Positions 1 through 7,358 of a stretch of DNA of 20,718 nucleotides are shown one piece after another. The notes beneath the pieces are model-generated. The model made no database searches. It saw only the letters and a list, made by a program, of their open reading frames with translations, and had not been told where the DNA came from. Numbering within the stretch: position 1 is the first letter of the stretch; every line of letters begins with the position of its first letter. The translations under genes and the position numbers were made by a program. Origin of the DNA: a virus; the IMG/VR virus record IMGVR_UViG_3300020455_000108, positions 1 through 20,718 of that record. One strand, 5' to 3'.

Positions 1-2111
1 AAGTTGGTCGTACAGAAAGAAACAGAGCTAGTGTTTTTCGTAAGCTGGTCCAGAAAGAAATTACTAAGCATGAGAAAAGAGACAATGAGTGGCAATTAGA
101 TATTGGTCGAGAATATGTATTTCAGGCAATTGCTTGTCTCAAGGATATATTTTGTCTCAAGTTTTTTATGAAAAATGGCAAAAAGAATTATCAGGTTATT
201 TACACAGAATATGCGAAAAAGCAGTTAGACATTATTAGTCTAGAAAAAGCACTCCACAGACCTCAGTTCTACCCTATGCTGGTTCCACCGAGAAATTGGG
301 AATCTGTTACTGGTGGATGTTATTTAACAAAAGCAGTTTCTAAAAATGTGAACCTTGTGACGAAAGAAACTCAAGGTCAAAGAAACTTACTGAAAAATAA
401 TCTTCTATCTTCAAAATTAAAACCATACCTAACTGGTGTCGATATTTTAGGTAAAACTCCATTAGCAATTAATTCCAGAATGATTGAGGTAATTAAGTTT
501 GCCTATGAAAATAATCATGCTCTAAAAATTAAAAAATTTATTGTTGATGAAAAAGTAGAAATTCCTGAAAAGATTAAAGGTGATAGAGAGAACTTTTTTA
601 ACAGATTAAAAGCACTGGACCTAAAACACTCAATTGAGAGCCAGAGGTCACAGTATCATCAGGATATTCACACTGCTAAAACGTATTCAGGTAAAGTATT
701 TTATTTACCTCACAGAGCTGATTTCCGAGGTAGGGTTTATCCTATTTCCCCTTTTAGCCATCATCGTGGTGACCACATTCGTTCCCTCATTTGGTCGGCT
801 GTAGGTAAGCCTCTCGGAAATCAAGGTCTTTACTGGCTAAAGTATGCTGTAGCTACAAGTGGAGACTTTGATAATTGCACAAAAAAATTACCAGACGATA
901 GAGTTAAATGGACTATGGACAATCTGGAATTTATTTTTGATTGTGCTGAACTTTGGAGAACTAAACTAGATTGGTCTAAAGCAGATAAGCCATTTACGTT
1001 TTTAAATTACTGCATGGAACTTACTCTAGCTTTAATGTCCGATAATCCAGAAAAGTATCACTCAAAAGTTTTTATGAACTTTGATGGCTCATGTTCTGGT
1101 CAGCAACATTTCTCAGCCTCACTAAGATCAGAGGAAGGTCTACTTGTAAATCTAGGTCCAGCAAATAAAGTTGGTGATCTGTATAGTGCTGTAGTTGAAC
1201 AATCAAATGAGTATCTAAGTCGAGCTTGGTCTCAAAAAGCACAATTTTACCAGCAATGGGAGAAACCCATTTTAAAGCTCATAGAGGCTGGTTATCTCAC
1301 TCGTAGCATAGTTAAACGAAATACCATGACTTTCGGCTACAGTAGCAAAAAATTCGGCTTTAAAGAGCAAATTCTGGAAGATTTAATGAGACCTCTCGAA
1401 ACTCAGGTTAGAATGGGTCTAATTGAGGAAAATCCATATGCAATTGGTGATGATGGTGGCTTTGCAGTTGCTGGTCTAATTGCTGAACTAAATTGGAAAT
1501 CAGTTAACAAGGTGGTCCAAGATACATCTGATGCCATGACATGGCTCACACAAGTAGCTGGAGCACTTGCTCATGAAGGTAAACCTTTAATTTTTAATAC
1601 ACCTTTAGGCTTTCCAGTGGTCCATGCATACTACCAATGGCAAACACACAGAGTACGAGGTATTTTTGGTGGAGCTGAGGTTCCAGTCATGAATTTAAAT
1701 ACTGGTAATTACTCAAACATCACTCAATTGAGCATGTTGGCTAAACTTAGACCTACAGAGATTATTCTGAAAGACAAAGCTAAGAGTTCAGTTGCTCCAA
1801 ATGTAATACACAGTATGGATGCAACTCATTTAATCATGGTCACCAAAAAAGGTGCTCAAGCTGGCATACGAGACCAGCTACACATTCATGACAGTTTTGG
1901 ATGCTTGATGGCTGATGCAACTCAGTTTCAAGATGTAATCAGGTCCAGCTTTGTAGAACTGTATGAAAAATACGATATTTACGATGAACTTTTGTCCATC
2001 GCACAGAACAAAATCAGTTCGAGAAATAGACACCGACTCCCTTCTGATATTCCAGCCAAAGGCTCATTGAATATTAGAGGTGTGCTGAAATCGAAATTCG
2101 CATTTAGTTAA
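1..2111 (+). CDS. T7-like single-subunit RNA polymerase (5' partial)
   Basis: DNA-dependent RNA polymerase that transcribes phage genes from phage-specific promoters. The frame is open from base 3 to the stop at 2109-2111, giving 702 visible residues; T7 RNAP has 883, so about 180 N-terminal residues lie outside the window. The ATG at 168 is internal, not the start. Seen directly: the palm motif FDGSCSGQQHFS with the metal-binding Asp codon at 1083; the O-helix motif KRNTMTFGYSSKKFGF with the Tyr codon at 1338; the second metal Asp in HIHDSFG at 1890; APNVIHSMD just before it; and a C-terminal FAFS that matches the FAFA foot of T7 RNAP. One oddity is Ser after the O-helix Tyr where T7 has Gly640. 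The promoter-recognition loop region (around 1620-1690) is unlike T7's, so promoter specificity should differ. The SSB gene follows 11 bases downstream. Confidence 0.97.
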   Translation, partial: VGRTERNRASVFRKLVQKEITKHEKRDNEWQLDIGREYVFQAIACLKDIFCLKFFMKNGKKNYQVIYTEYAKKQLDIISLEKALHRPQFYPMLVPPRNWESVTGGCYLTKAVSKNVNLVTKETQGQRNLLKNNLLSSKLKPYLTGVDILGKTPLAINSRMIEVIKFAYENNHALKIKKFIVDEKVEIPEKIKGDRENFFNRLKALDLKHSIESQRSQYHQDIHTAKTYSGKVFYLPHRADFRGRVYPISPFSHHRGDHIRSLIWSAVGKPLGNQGLYWLKYAVATSGDFDNCTKKLPDDRVKWTMDNLEFIFDCAELWRTKLDWSKADKPFTFLNYCMELTLALMSDNPEKYHSKVFMNFDGSCSGQQHFSASLRSEEGLLVNLGPANKVGDLYSAVVEQSNEYLSRAWSQKAQFYQQWEKPILKLIEAGYLTRSIVKRNTMTFGYSSKKFGFKEQILEDLMRPLETQVRMGLIEENPYAIGDDGGFAVAGLIAELNWKSVNKVVQDTSDAMTWLTQVAGALAHEGKPLIFNTPLGFPVVHAYYQWQTHRVRGIFGGAEVPVMNLNTGNYSNITQLSMLAKLRPTEIILKDKAKSSVAPNVIHSMDATHLIMVTKKGAQAGIRDQLHIHDSFGCLMADATQFQDVIRSSFVELYEKYDIYDELLSIAQNKISSRNRHRLPSDIPAKGSLNIRGVLKSKFAFS

Positions 2112-2122
2112 AGGAAAAATTT

Positions 2123-2644
2123 ATGGATACGAAACCAAAATCGAAACCACAAAAAATGAAATTAGAAAATGTAAATGTTATATTTAATGACCTCAGAGGT
2201 GAACAATTTAATGAGGCAAGAAAAGCAATTAAATTTTCTCTTCAGCCAGCTGACTCCAAATCAGTAGATAAGGTTGTCGATAAGATTAACAAAGAAGAGT
2301 TTGGTGGTACTGGACACAATGCAGTCATGAAAACTCTAGAAGATGGCACAATTATGTACAAAGCTATGACCTATGATGTCGAAAAAGTTTGCTTTGTGGA
2401 TGGTTCAGCTAAACGCATCAAATCAGATATTAACTTTGGTTCTGGTGCAAATTTAAACTTAATAATCAAAATTAAATCATACGACTCTAGAGGTCAAAAA
2501 GGTATTAAAGCCTACCTAGAGGGAATCCAAATCCTCAGTAGAGGTGGCAACGTAGTTAGCGAAGATGATTTTGAAAAAGTCGAAGGAGCTTACGTTGCAT
2601 CCGAAACTACACAAACAAACACTGAAACTCAGGTCGAATTTTGA
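2123..2644 (+). CDS. Single-stranded DNA-binding protein, T7 gp2.5-like
   Basis: Likely coats single-stranded DNA and coordinates the phage replisome. It has 173 residues and a good ribosome site (AAAGGAAA) before the ATG. The first 25 residues are basic, the middle alternates beta-type segments as expected of an OB fold, and the end is acidic and polar (from about residue 145) and finishes in VEF. T7 gp2.5 also ends in an acidic tail with a terminal Phe that contacts the polymerase and helicase. I have no strong core motif, so the call rests on position (between RNAP and endonuclease I, as in T7), size and the tail. The last 50 bases are shared with the endonuclease gene in another frame. 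Confidence 0.72.
   Translation: MDTKPKSKPQKMKLENVNVIFNDLRGEQFNEARKAIKFSLQPADSKSVDKVVDKINKEEFGGTGHNAVMKTLEDGTIMYKAMTYDVEKVCFVDGSAKRIKSDINFGSGANLNLIIKIKSYDSRGQKGIKAYLEGIQILSRGGNVVSEDDFEKVEGAYVASETTQTNTETQVEF
2582..2588 (+). promoter_or_regulatory. Shine-Dalgarno that fixes a TTG start
   Basis: GAAGGAG lies six bases before TTG at 2595 and inside the SSB reading frame. The only upstream in-frame ATG (2565) has no comparable site. This supports a TTG start for endonuclease I at 2595. Confidence 0.7.
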
Positions 2645-3038
2645 GAAACGTGTTATCGATGAGCTGGATTGTGATTTCAAATATGAAGAATACAAAATTG
2701 ATTTCATAGTTCCAGCTCGTCAATCTTTTTACGTACCAGATTTGATACTGCCCAATAATGTCATAGTTGAAATTAAAGGGTTATGGACAGTTCAAGATCG
2801 TCACAAGCACTTGCTACTGCAAGAGCAATATGAGGACTTGGATGTACATTTTTTGTTTCAAAATCAAAAGACGAAAATTCATAAGAAATCGCAGACTACT
2901 TACCAAGCCTACTGCGAAAAGTTCGGATTCACTTACTCGGAAAAGAAGATACCAGCTGAATGGCTTGAGAAACCGAAACGACTATTACCGAACTATGTCG
3001 TTGCTCGAAATTCACATGCAAGAAAAGGAAGAAAATGA
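2595..3038 (+). CDS. Endonuclease I (Holliday junction resolvase), T7 gp3-like
   Basis: Resolves branched DNA and helps degrade host DNA. From TTG 2595 it has 147 residues, close to T7's 149; starting at ATG 2565 would add 10 residues with a poor ribosome site. Landmarks shared with T7 gp3 include the YEEYKI segment, a VPARQSFYVPDLILPN stretch holding Asp49, VEIKGLW with Glu59 and Lys61, the helix DRHKHLLLQEQ, then CEKFGFTY and IPAEWLEKPK. Glu17 (in NFEKRV) matches T7 Glu20. The position I align with T7 Glu35 is Lys29, with two glutamates close by at 31-32. The gene overlaps SSB by 50 bases, and its stop overlaps the next start (ATGA at 3035). Confidence 0.95.
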   Translation: MHPKLHKQTLKLRSNFEKRVIDELDCDFKYEEYKIDFIVPARQSFYVPDLILPNNVIVEIKGLWTVQDRHKHLLLQEQYEDLDVHFLFQNQKTKIHKKSQTTYQAYCEKFGFTYSEKKIPAEWLEKPKRLLPNYVVARNSHARKGRK

Positions 3039-3325
3039 AAAAAGTAAATCCAAGGCAATGGCAAGCAATGTTAGCTCTGAAACTGGGGATGAAGAAGGAG
3101 ATATGGGTACCGATGAAACTCCTGAACAGCTTTCTGAATAAACCAGTTTTTCAATCCACTTTAGATACTCTTCATTTCAGTTTTGGCTTTGTTGAAAAGA
3201 CACAATTGGGAATGGAAAGCACTGGTGCTTGGGGTCCACAAATTAGACAAATGAACCACTACCGACTGACTAAGGAAGGTAATGAATATTTGGTAGGAAA
3301 ATTGAAAGGAAATGAAAATGAGTGA
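3035..3325 (+). CDS. Small protein, possible winged helix
   Basis: Function not recognised. It has 96 residues, starts in an ATGA overlap with the endonuclease stop, and has AAAAGGAA five to six bases before the ATG. The second half contains GAWGPQIRQMNHYRLTKEGNEYL. The YRLTKEGNEYL part is the kind of segment that forms the wing of winged-helix DNA-binding proteins, though the first 60 residues give no clear recognition helix. There are no cysteine clusters and no strongly hydrophobic membrane segment. The next gene encodes a helix-turn-helix protein and overlaps its end, so the pair may be co-translated DNA-binding or regulatory proteins. That functional link is inference only. Confidence 0.72.
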   Translation: MKKVNPRQWQAMLALKLGMKKEIWVPMKLLNSFLNKPVFQSTLDTLHFSFGFVEKTQLGMESTGAWGPQIRQMNHYRLTKEGNEYLVGKLKGNENE

Positions 3326-3611
3326 GAGAGAAGTAAAACAACTCCATGAAATTATAAAAAAGTCAAAGTTAACTCCGAGAGCCATAAGAGTTTTAAATTA
3401 TATGACAAAGTATGGCTCAATCAGTCCACTAAAAGCACTCCATGAACTTGGAGATTTTAGGCTAAGTGCAACTATTTTTGAACTTAGACAGCACTACGAA
3501 ATCGATATGAAATTGAAAAAGAGCTTTAATGGGAAAAGATATGGAGAATACACTTTCAAGAGACCAGTCAAACCTACTCAGGAAAACCAGCTGTCTCTCA
3601 TGCTCCAGTAG
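3318..3611 (+). CDS. Helix-turn-helix domain protein (HTH_39-like)
   Basis: Putative DNA-binding protein of 97 residues. The stretch LTPRAIRVLNYMTKYGSI, then SPLKALHELGDFRLSATIFELR, has the pattern of small phage proteins with a helix-turn-helix: a first helix, a turn at YGSIS, and a recognition helix around RLSATIFELRQ. I chose ATG 3318 over 3312 because GAAAGGA (3304-3310) is seven bases from 3318 but only one base from 3312. The start lies inside the previous gene and the end overlaps the primase-helicase gene by 83 bases. It could be a phage regulator acting on non-coding dyads elsewhere in the window, or a replication accessory; the sequence does not decide. Confidence 0.78.
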   Translation: MSEREVKQLHEIIKKSKLTPRAIRVLNYMTKYGSISPLKALHELGDFRLSATIFELRQHYEIDMKLKKSFNGKRYGEYTFKRPVKPTQENQLSLMLQ

Positions 3612-5208
3612 TGATGCCAGAGCAATTTATGACGATGGGCACAGCTATTGTTTCAGCTGTCAAACTTATTTTCAAGATGATGAAAAGGAACTACCGACAA
3701 TGACAAAAAAAGTTCCAGTGGACCTTATTAAAGATGGTCAAATAACTGCATTGAAAAACAGAAAAATCTATCAGGAAACTTGTGAGAGATACCATTATCA
3801 AACTGGTATTGATGCCCAAGGTGTCGGCTGTCACATTGCCAACTATTTTGATAAAGATGGCATTAGAGTTGCTCAGAAAATCAGATACGCAGATAAGCGA
3901 TTTACATGCCTTGGAATTGCCAAGGATATGCCTCTTTATGGGTTGCATACAGTTAACAATACGAGAGACAAGATAGCCATTACTGAGGGCGAAATTGATT
4001 GTCTTTCACTTAGTCAATGTCTAGGTGGCAAACACAATGTTGTAAGTCTACCTAATGGCATATCGAATGTCGGAAAGGTCATGAAAAATCATTATGAATT
4101 TCTTGATCAGTTCGATGAGATTGTGCTCTTTTTCGACTCGGATGAGCATGGTCAATCTGCTATTGCTGACGCAGTACAATTCCTCCCATCAAATAAAGTA
4201 CGTATTGCATCACTTAGCAGAAAAGATGCCTCTGAATGTCTTACATCTGGAGACAGTCAGGAGCTGGTTGATGCTTTTTATAAAGCAAAAGCCTATAGAC
4301 CCTCAGGGATAACAGATTTTTCCAGTTTGCTACCTAATCTGCTGGAGAAATCTCAGTCTGGAATAAAAACTCCATTCTCAACTCTCGACAAGATGATTGG
4401 TGGGTTACGACCCTCTTCTCTGACAGTCATCAGTGCTGGCTCTGGTGTAGGCAAAAGCACTTTTTGTCGAGAAATTGCCTATGACCTTGGTTTCGGCTCC
4501 AATGCCAAGGTCGGCTTAATGATGCTTGAGGAATCGGTGACAACGACTGCTCGGTCACTGATTTCAATTCATCTTGAGAAAAATGTTGTGATTAATTCAG
4601 ACATCCCTGAGGACTTAATTAGACAAGCTCATTCAGCTTTAGCTCAAACAAATAATTTTGTTTTATTTGATAGTTTTGGGTCAATGGAAATCAATGACCT
4701 TTTAAGTCGAATACGATTTATGGTCACTGGACTTGAGTGCCAAGTTGTAGTTCTGGACCATATTACAATTGCCAGTTCTGGCATGCTGGACCGAATAGGT
4801 GATGAAAGAAAAATGATAGATGCCACAATGACCAAACTTAGGTCCATTGTTCAGGAGCTAGGCTTTCATCTAATCGTTGTAACTCACTTGAGGAGACCTC
4901 AAGGTGAAAAAGGTTACGAAGATGGTCTTAGGGTGTCATTGCAGAGCTTGAGAGGCTCACACAGCCTCGTACAGCTGGCTGACAATGTAGTCAGTCTAAA
5001 TGTAGTTGGAAACGATAAAAATTTTAGAAACTTAGAGGTCCTGAAAAATCGTTGGTCAGGGATAACTGGTTTTGCTGGTTATCTGAAATACGACAAAGAT
5101 TCAGGAAGATTATGGGAAACAGACGAAGAGCCAGAAGGAGAAAATGTATGGACCCAAGATACCAAGGAAGAAAGTATGTCATTGACATCGAAACCAATGG
5201 ACTTTTAG
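3529..5208 (+). CDS. Bifunctional primase-helicase, T7 gp4-like
   Basis: Primes lagging-strand synthesis and unwinds DNA at the fork. It has 559 residues (T7 gp4A has 566). The N-terminal zinc module has Cys22, Cys25, Cys41 and Cys44, the same spacing as T7 Cys17/20/36/39. A TOPRIM fold follows with EGEID (Glu153, Glu155) and LFFDSDEHG (around 201-209). The RecA-type helicase has a Walker A GSGVGKST with Lys309, a Walker B-like VVVLDH and the motif VVTHLRRP. The protein ends in acidic sequence and MDF; T7 gp4 also ends in an acidic tail with a terminal Phe that docks the polymerase. Start is ATG 3529 or 3541; both leave about 16-21 residues before the first Cys. The last 61 bases overlap the DNA polymerase gene. 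Confidence 0.97.
   Translation: MGKDMENTLSRDQSNLLRKTSCLSCSSSDARAIYDDGHSYCFSCQTYFQDDEKELPTMTKKVPVDLIKDGQITALKNRKIYQETCERYHYQTGIDAQGVGCHIANYFDKDGIRVAQKIRYADKRFTCLGIAKDMPLYGLHTVNNTRDKIAITEGEIDCLSLSQCLGGKHNVVSLPNGISNVGKVMKNHYEFLDQFDEIVLFFDSDEHGQSAIADAVQFLPSNKVRIASLSRKDASECLTSGDSQELVDAFYKAKAYRPSGITDFSSLLPNLLEKSQSGIKTPFSTLDKMIGGLRPSSLTVISAGSGVGKSTFCREIAYDLGFGSNAKVGLMMLEESVTTTARSLISIHLEKNVVINSDIPEDLIRQAHSALAQTNNFVLFDSFGSMEINDLLSRIRFMVTGLECQVVVLDHITIASSGMLDRIGDERKMIDATMTKLRSIVQELGFHLIVVTHLRRPQGEKGYEDGLRVSLQSLRGSHSLVQLADNVVSLNVVGNDKNFRNLEVLKNRWSGITGFAGYLKYDKDSGRLWETDEEPEGENVWTQDTKEESMSLTSKPMDF
3685..3702 (+). promoter_or_regulatory. Possible internal start for a zinc-less helicase isoform
   Basis: AAGGA at 3685-3689 is followed ten bases later by in-frame ATG 3700, which is Met58 of the primase-helicase and lies just after the zinc module. 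T7 makes gp4B from Met64 at the same relative place. The spacing is a little long, so this is a candidate only. Confidence 0.45.
5133..5140 (+). promoter_or_regulatory. Shine-Dalgarno of the DNA polymerase inside the helicase gene
   Basis: AGAAGGAG is seven bases before ATG 5148 and lies within the codons for the acidic tail of the primase-helicase. It places the polymerase start at 5148 rather than at the upstream in-frame ATG 5052. Confidence 0.8.
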
Positions 5209-6968
5209 ATACTGTTTCCAAAATTCATACAATTGTTTTAAGAGAAATTGCATCCGATAGTGTTATCAGGTGCAATACAAGTATGCCCAGTCAAGCATGG
5301 ACTGACATGATATTGACCATGTCAAATGCTGACGAACTAATTGGGCATAATCTAGTAGCTTTCGATTTGCCTTGTTTAGAAAAGCTATTAGATTTTAGAC
5401 CATCAGACACATGTACAATAACTGACACCATGTTGATGTCTAGAGTGGTCTACCCTGACATCTACAATCAGTACGATGTTAAGTCTGAGGTTATGAGACA
5501 ACATCCACGTAATTGTGGTTCTCATAGCCTCAAGGCTTGGGGTCTCAGACTAAGAGAACATAAAGGTGACTATGATGGTGGCTGGGAAGAATGGTCAGTC
5601 GAAATGGAAAAATACTGCGTTCAGGACACCAATGTTACTAGACTGCTATACATGAGCTTAAAGCCAGAGCTTAGAGAAAATGGCTGGGATTGTTACCAGA
5701 TGATTTTAGAGCTGGCTCAGGTGACTTTTAAAATGGAGCAAGAAGGATATCCATTTGATATTGAAAAAGCCACAAAATTGGTTGCTGAACTTAGAGGAAA
5801 AAACACAGTTTATATTGAAAAGTTAAAAGACTTTTTTGGTAGCTGGTATGAGAACAAAGGTGAGTTTATTCCTAAGAAAGATAACAAAAGATTAGGATAC
5901 TCTGAAGGTGCTCCACTTACTAAAATTGCACTAACTGAATTTAATCCATCCAGTCGGCATCACATTGCTAGATGCCTGAAGAATAAATATGACTGGAGAC
6001 CTCATCAGTTTACTCCAAGTGGACTTGCAGAAATAAATGAAAAAATTTTAAAAAAACTACCTTTTCCAGAGGCACAAGATTTAGCTGAATGTTTCTTACT
6101 GGAGAAAAGGTTAGGTCAACTGGCTGATGGAAATAATGGCTGGTTACGAATACAGAAAAATGGAAAAATTCATGGGCACATATCATTGCACTCAACTGCA
6201 ACTGGTAGGTCCAGCCATAGAAATCCAAACCTCGGTCAAGTGACTGGAGTTGGAGCTAAATATGGCAAAGAAATGAGAGAACTATTTCACTCTAATGGGT
6301 GGACTCAAATCGGCTGTGATTTGTCAGGAATTGAACTTAGAATGTTAGGTCATTTCTTGGGAAATTACGATAGTGGCGATTATGGTCGAGAGGTTGTTGA
6401 AGGTGATATTCACACTAGAACTCAGACAGCCACTGGATTACCTGATAGGGCATCAGCAAAAAGATTTACTTATTGTGTTCTTTATGGTGGTGGTCCAGCC
6501 AAAATAGGTGAAATTGTAAATGGTGGTGCTAAGGAAGGAGCTAAGTTAAAAAAAAAGTTCTTTTCAGCAATACCAGCATTTAAGAAACTAACTGATGATC
6601 TATCCAGAGTAATCAAAAAACAAGGTTACATAACTGGAATTTTAGGTCATCGAATACCGATAAGGTCCGAGCACTCTGGATTAAACTTTTTGCTACAAGG
6701 CAGTGCTGGAACATTATCAAACATCTGGCTCCTGAACTCATATAAAGAATTAATACAAATGGGTTTTGAGCATGGATGGTCTAAAGATTTTGTACTGCTA
6801 ATGCATGTACATGATGAAATCCAACTAGCAGTACGAGATAAAAAGAAAGCAGATCAAATAGGTCAAGTGCTGTGTAAAGTTGCACAAAATACGGGAATCC
6901 AATTGAAACTTAGAGTACCGATTAATGCCGAGTACAAATTAGGGGGAAATTGGGCTGAGTGCCATTGA
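5148..6968 (+). CDS. Family A DNA polymerase with 3'-5' exonuclease, T7 gp5-like
   Basis: Replicates phage DNA and proofreads. It has 606 residues from ATG 5148, while T7 gp5 has 704. The exonuclease starts at once: VIDIETNGLL gives Asp13 and Glu15 (T7 Asp5, Glu7), followed by IGHNLVAFDLP and YCVQDTN. Polymerase motif A is CDLSGIELRMLGHFL, motif B is SAKRFTYCVLYGGG and motif C is MHVHDEIQ. The Tyr of motif B sits where T7 Tyr526 lowers discrimination against dideoxynucleotides. The region between FGSWY and FNPSS is about 30 residues; in T7, as I recall its sequence, it is about 68 and carries most of the thioredoxin-binding loop. An upstream start at 5052 would add a basic, unmatched extension and is rejected. 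The small zinc gene overlaps its end by 10 bases. Confidence 0.97.
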   Translation: MDPRYQGRKYVIDIETNGLLDTVSKIHTIVLREIASDSVIRCNTSMPSQAWTDMILTMSNADELIGHNLVAFDLPCLEKLLDFRPSDTCTITDTMLMSRVVYPDIYNQYDVKSEVMRQHPRNCGSHSLKAWGLRLREHKGDYDGGWEEWSVEMEKYCVQDTNVTRLLYMSLKPELRENGWDCYQMILELAQVTFKMEQEGYPFDIEKATKLVAELRGKNTVYIEKLKDFFGSWYENKGEFIPKKDNKRLGYSEGAPLTKIALTEFNPSSRHHIARCLKNKYDWRPHQFTPSGLAEINEKILKKLPFPEAQDLAECFLLEKRLGQLADGNNGWLRIQKNGKIHGHISLHSTATGRSSHRNPNLGQVTGVGAKYGKEMRELFHSNGWTQIGCDLSGIELRMLGHFLGNYDSGDYGREVVEGDIHTRTQTATGLPDRASAKRFTYCVLYGGGPAKIGEIVNGGAKEGAKLKKKFFSAIPAFKKLTDDLSRVIKKQGYITGILGHRIPIRSEHSGLNFLLQGSAGTLSNIWLLNSYKELIQMGFEHGWSKDFVLLMHVHDEIQLAVRDKKKADQIGQVLCKVAQNTGIQLKLRVPINAEYKLGGNWAECH

Positions 6969-7150
6969 AAATTAATGATGAAATTGCTCATATTCCATGC
7001 CCAACTTGTGATGCAAAAGGTAAAGTCTATTTGCAAGTTGAACTTGGAGATGAGCCACTAATAGCTAATCGCTGGGTCACATGTCCAGATTGTAGAGGCT
7101 ATAAAACACTTACAATCGAAGAGTTCGAGAAAGTAGAGTATTTACATTGA
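6959..7150 (+). CDS. Small zinc protein with DnaJ-like CxxC pairs
   Basis: A 63-residue protein with two CxxC pairs, CPTCDAKG (first Cys at 14) and CPDCRGYK (first Cys at 42). These resemble the cysteine-rich repeats of DnaJ and probably bind one zinc ion. It starts at GTG 6959 inside the polymerase gene, with AGGGGG 12 bases upstream; nearby ATG codons are out of frame. No J-domain is present, so chaperone function should not be assumed. It could bind nucleic acid or a replication protein. Its stop overlaps the next start (TTGA). Confidence 0.75.
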   Translation: MPLKINDEIAHIPCPTCDAKGKVYLQVELGDEPLIANRWVTCPDCRGYKTLTIEEFEKVEYLH

Positions 7151-7347
7151 CAGATTTCACAACTTGGCTGTCTCCAGAATGTCTCTGGCTGGCAGTCTTT
7201 ATCTATTTCTTAGGTGTACTTTTTGTATGGGAAATAGTCGAAGTCGAAGAGCCTGACACTGAATGGAGAGTAGCCTTATTTTGGGGTTATTGTGCCATCA
7301 TGCTGATCTATCTCCGATTGATAGGAAAACATCCACCAAAAAAATAA
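7147..7347 (+). CDS. Two-TM membrane protein, holin candidate
   Basis: A 66-residue protein with two hydrophobic segments, about residues 12-30 (LWLAVFIYFLGVLFVW) and 43-60 (ALFWGYCAIMLIYLRLIG), separated by an acidic loop (EIVEVEEPDTEW) and followed by a basic tail HPPKK. The start is TTG 7147, overlapping the previous stop. Size, two membrane spans, charged tail and position 11 bases before an endolysin-type peptidase fit a class II holin, which would form inner-membrane lesions that release the endolysin. This is inference from topology and place; I do not recognise a holin family. It could also be an unrelated membrane protein. Confidence 0.68.
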   Translation: MTDFTTWLSPECLWLAVFIYFLGVLFVWEIVEVEEPDTEWRVALFWGYCAIMLIYLRLIGKHPPKK

Positions 7348-7358
7348 AGGAGACCTAA

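Noticed and set aside
168-170. ATG 168 as the start of the RNA polymerase
   Set aside because: The frame is open to the left edge with polymerase-like sequence, and the protein would be about 235 residues too short.
2565-2594. ATG start of endonuclease I at 2565
   Set aside because: No ribosome site there, while GAAGGAG fits TTG 2595 and gives the T7-like length. It is kept as an alternative only.
5052-5147. N-terminal extension of the DNA polymerase from ATG 5052
   Set aside because: Ribosome site and homology both point to 5148; the extra 32 residues are basic, unmatched and encoded by the helicase frame.
6959-7150. DnaJ co-chaperone
   Set aside because: Only CxxC repeats resemble DnaJ; there is no J-domain or HPD motif and the protein is 63 residues.
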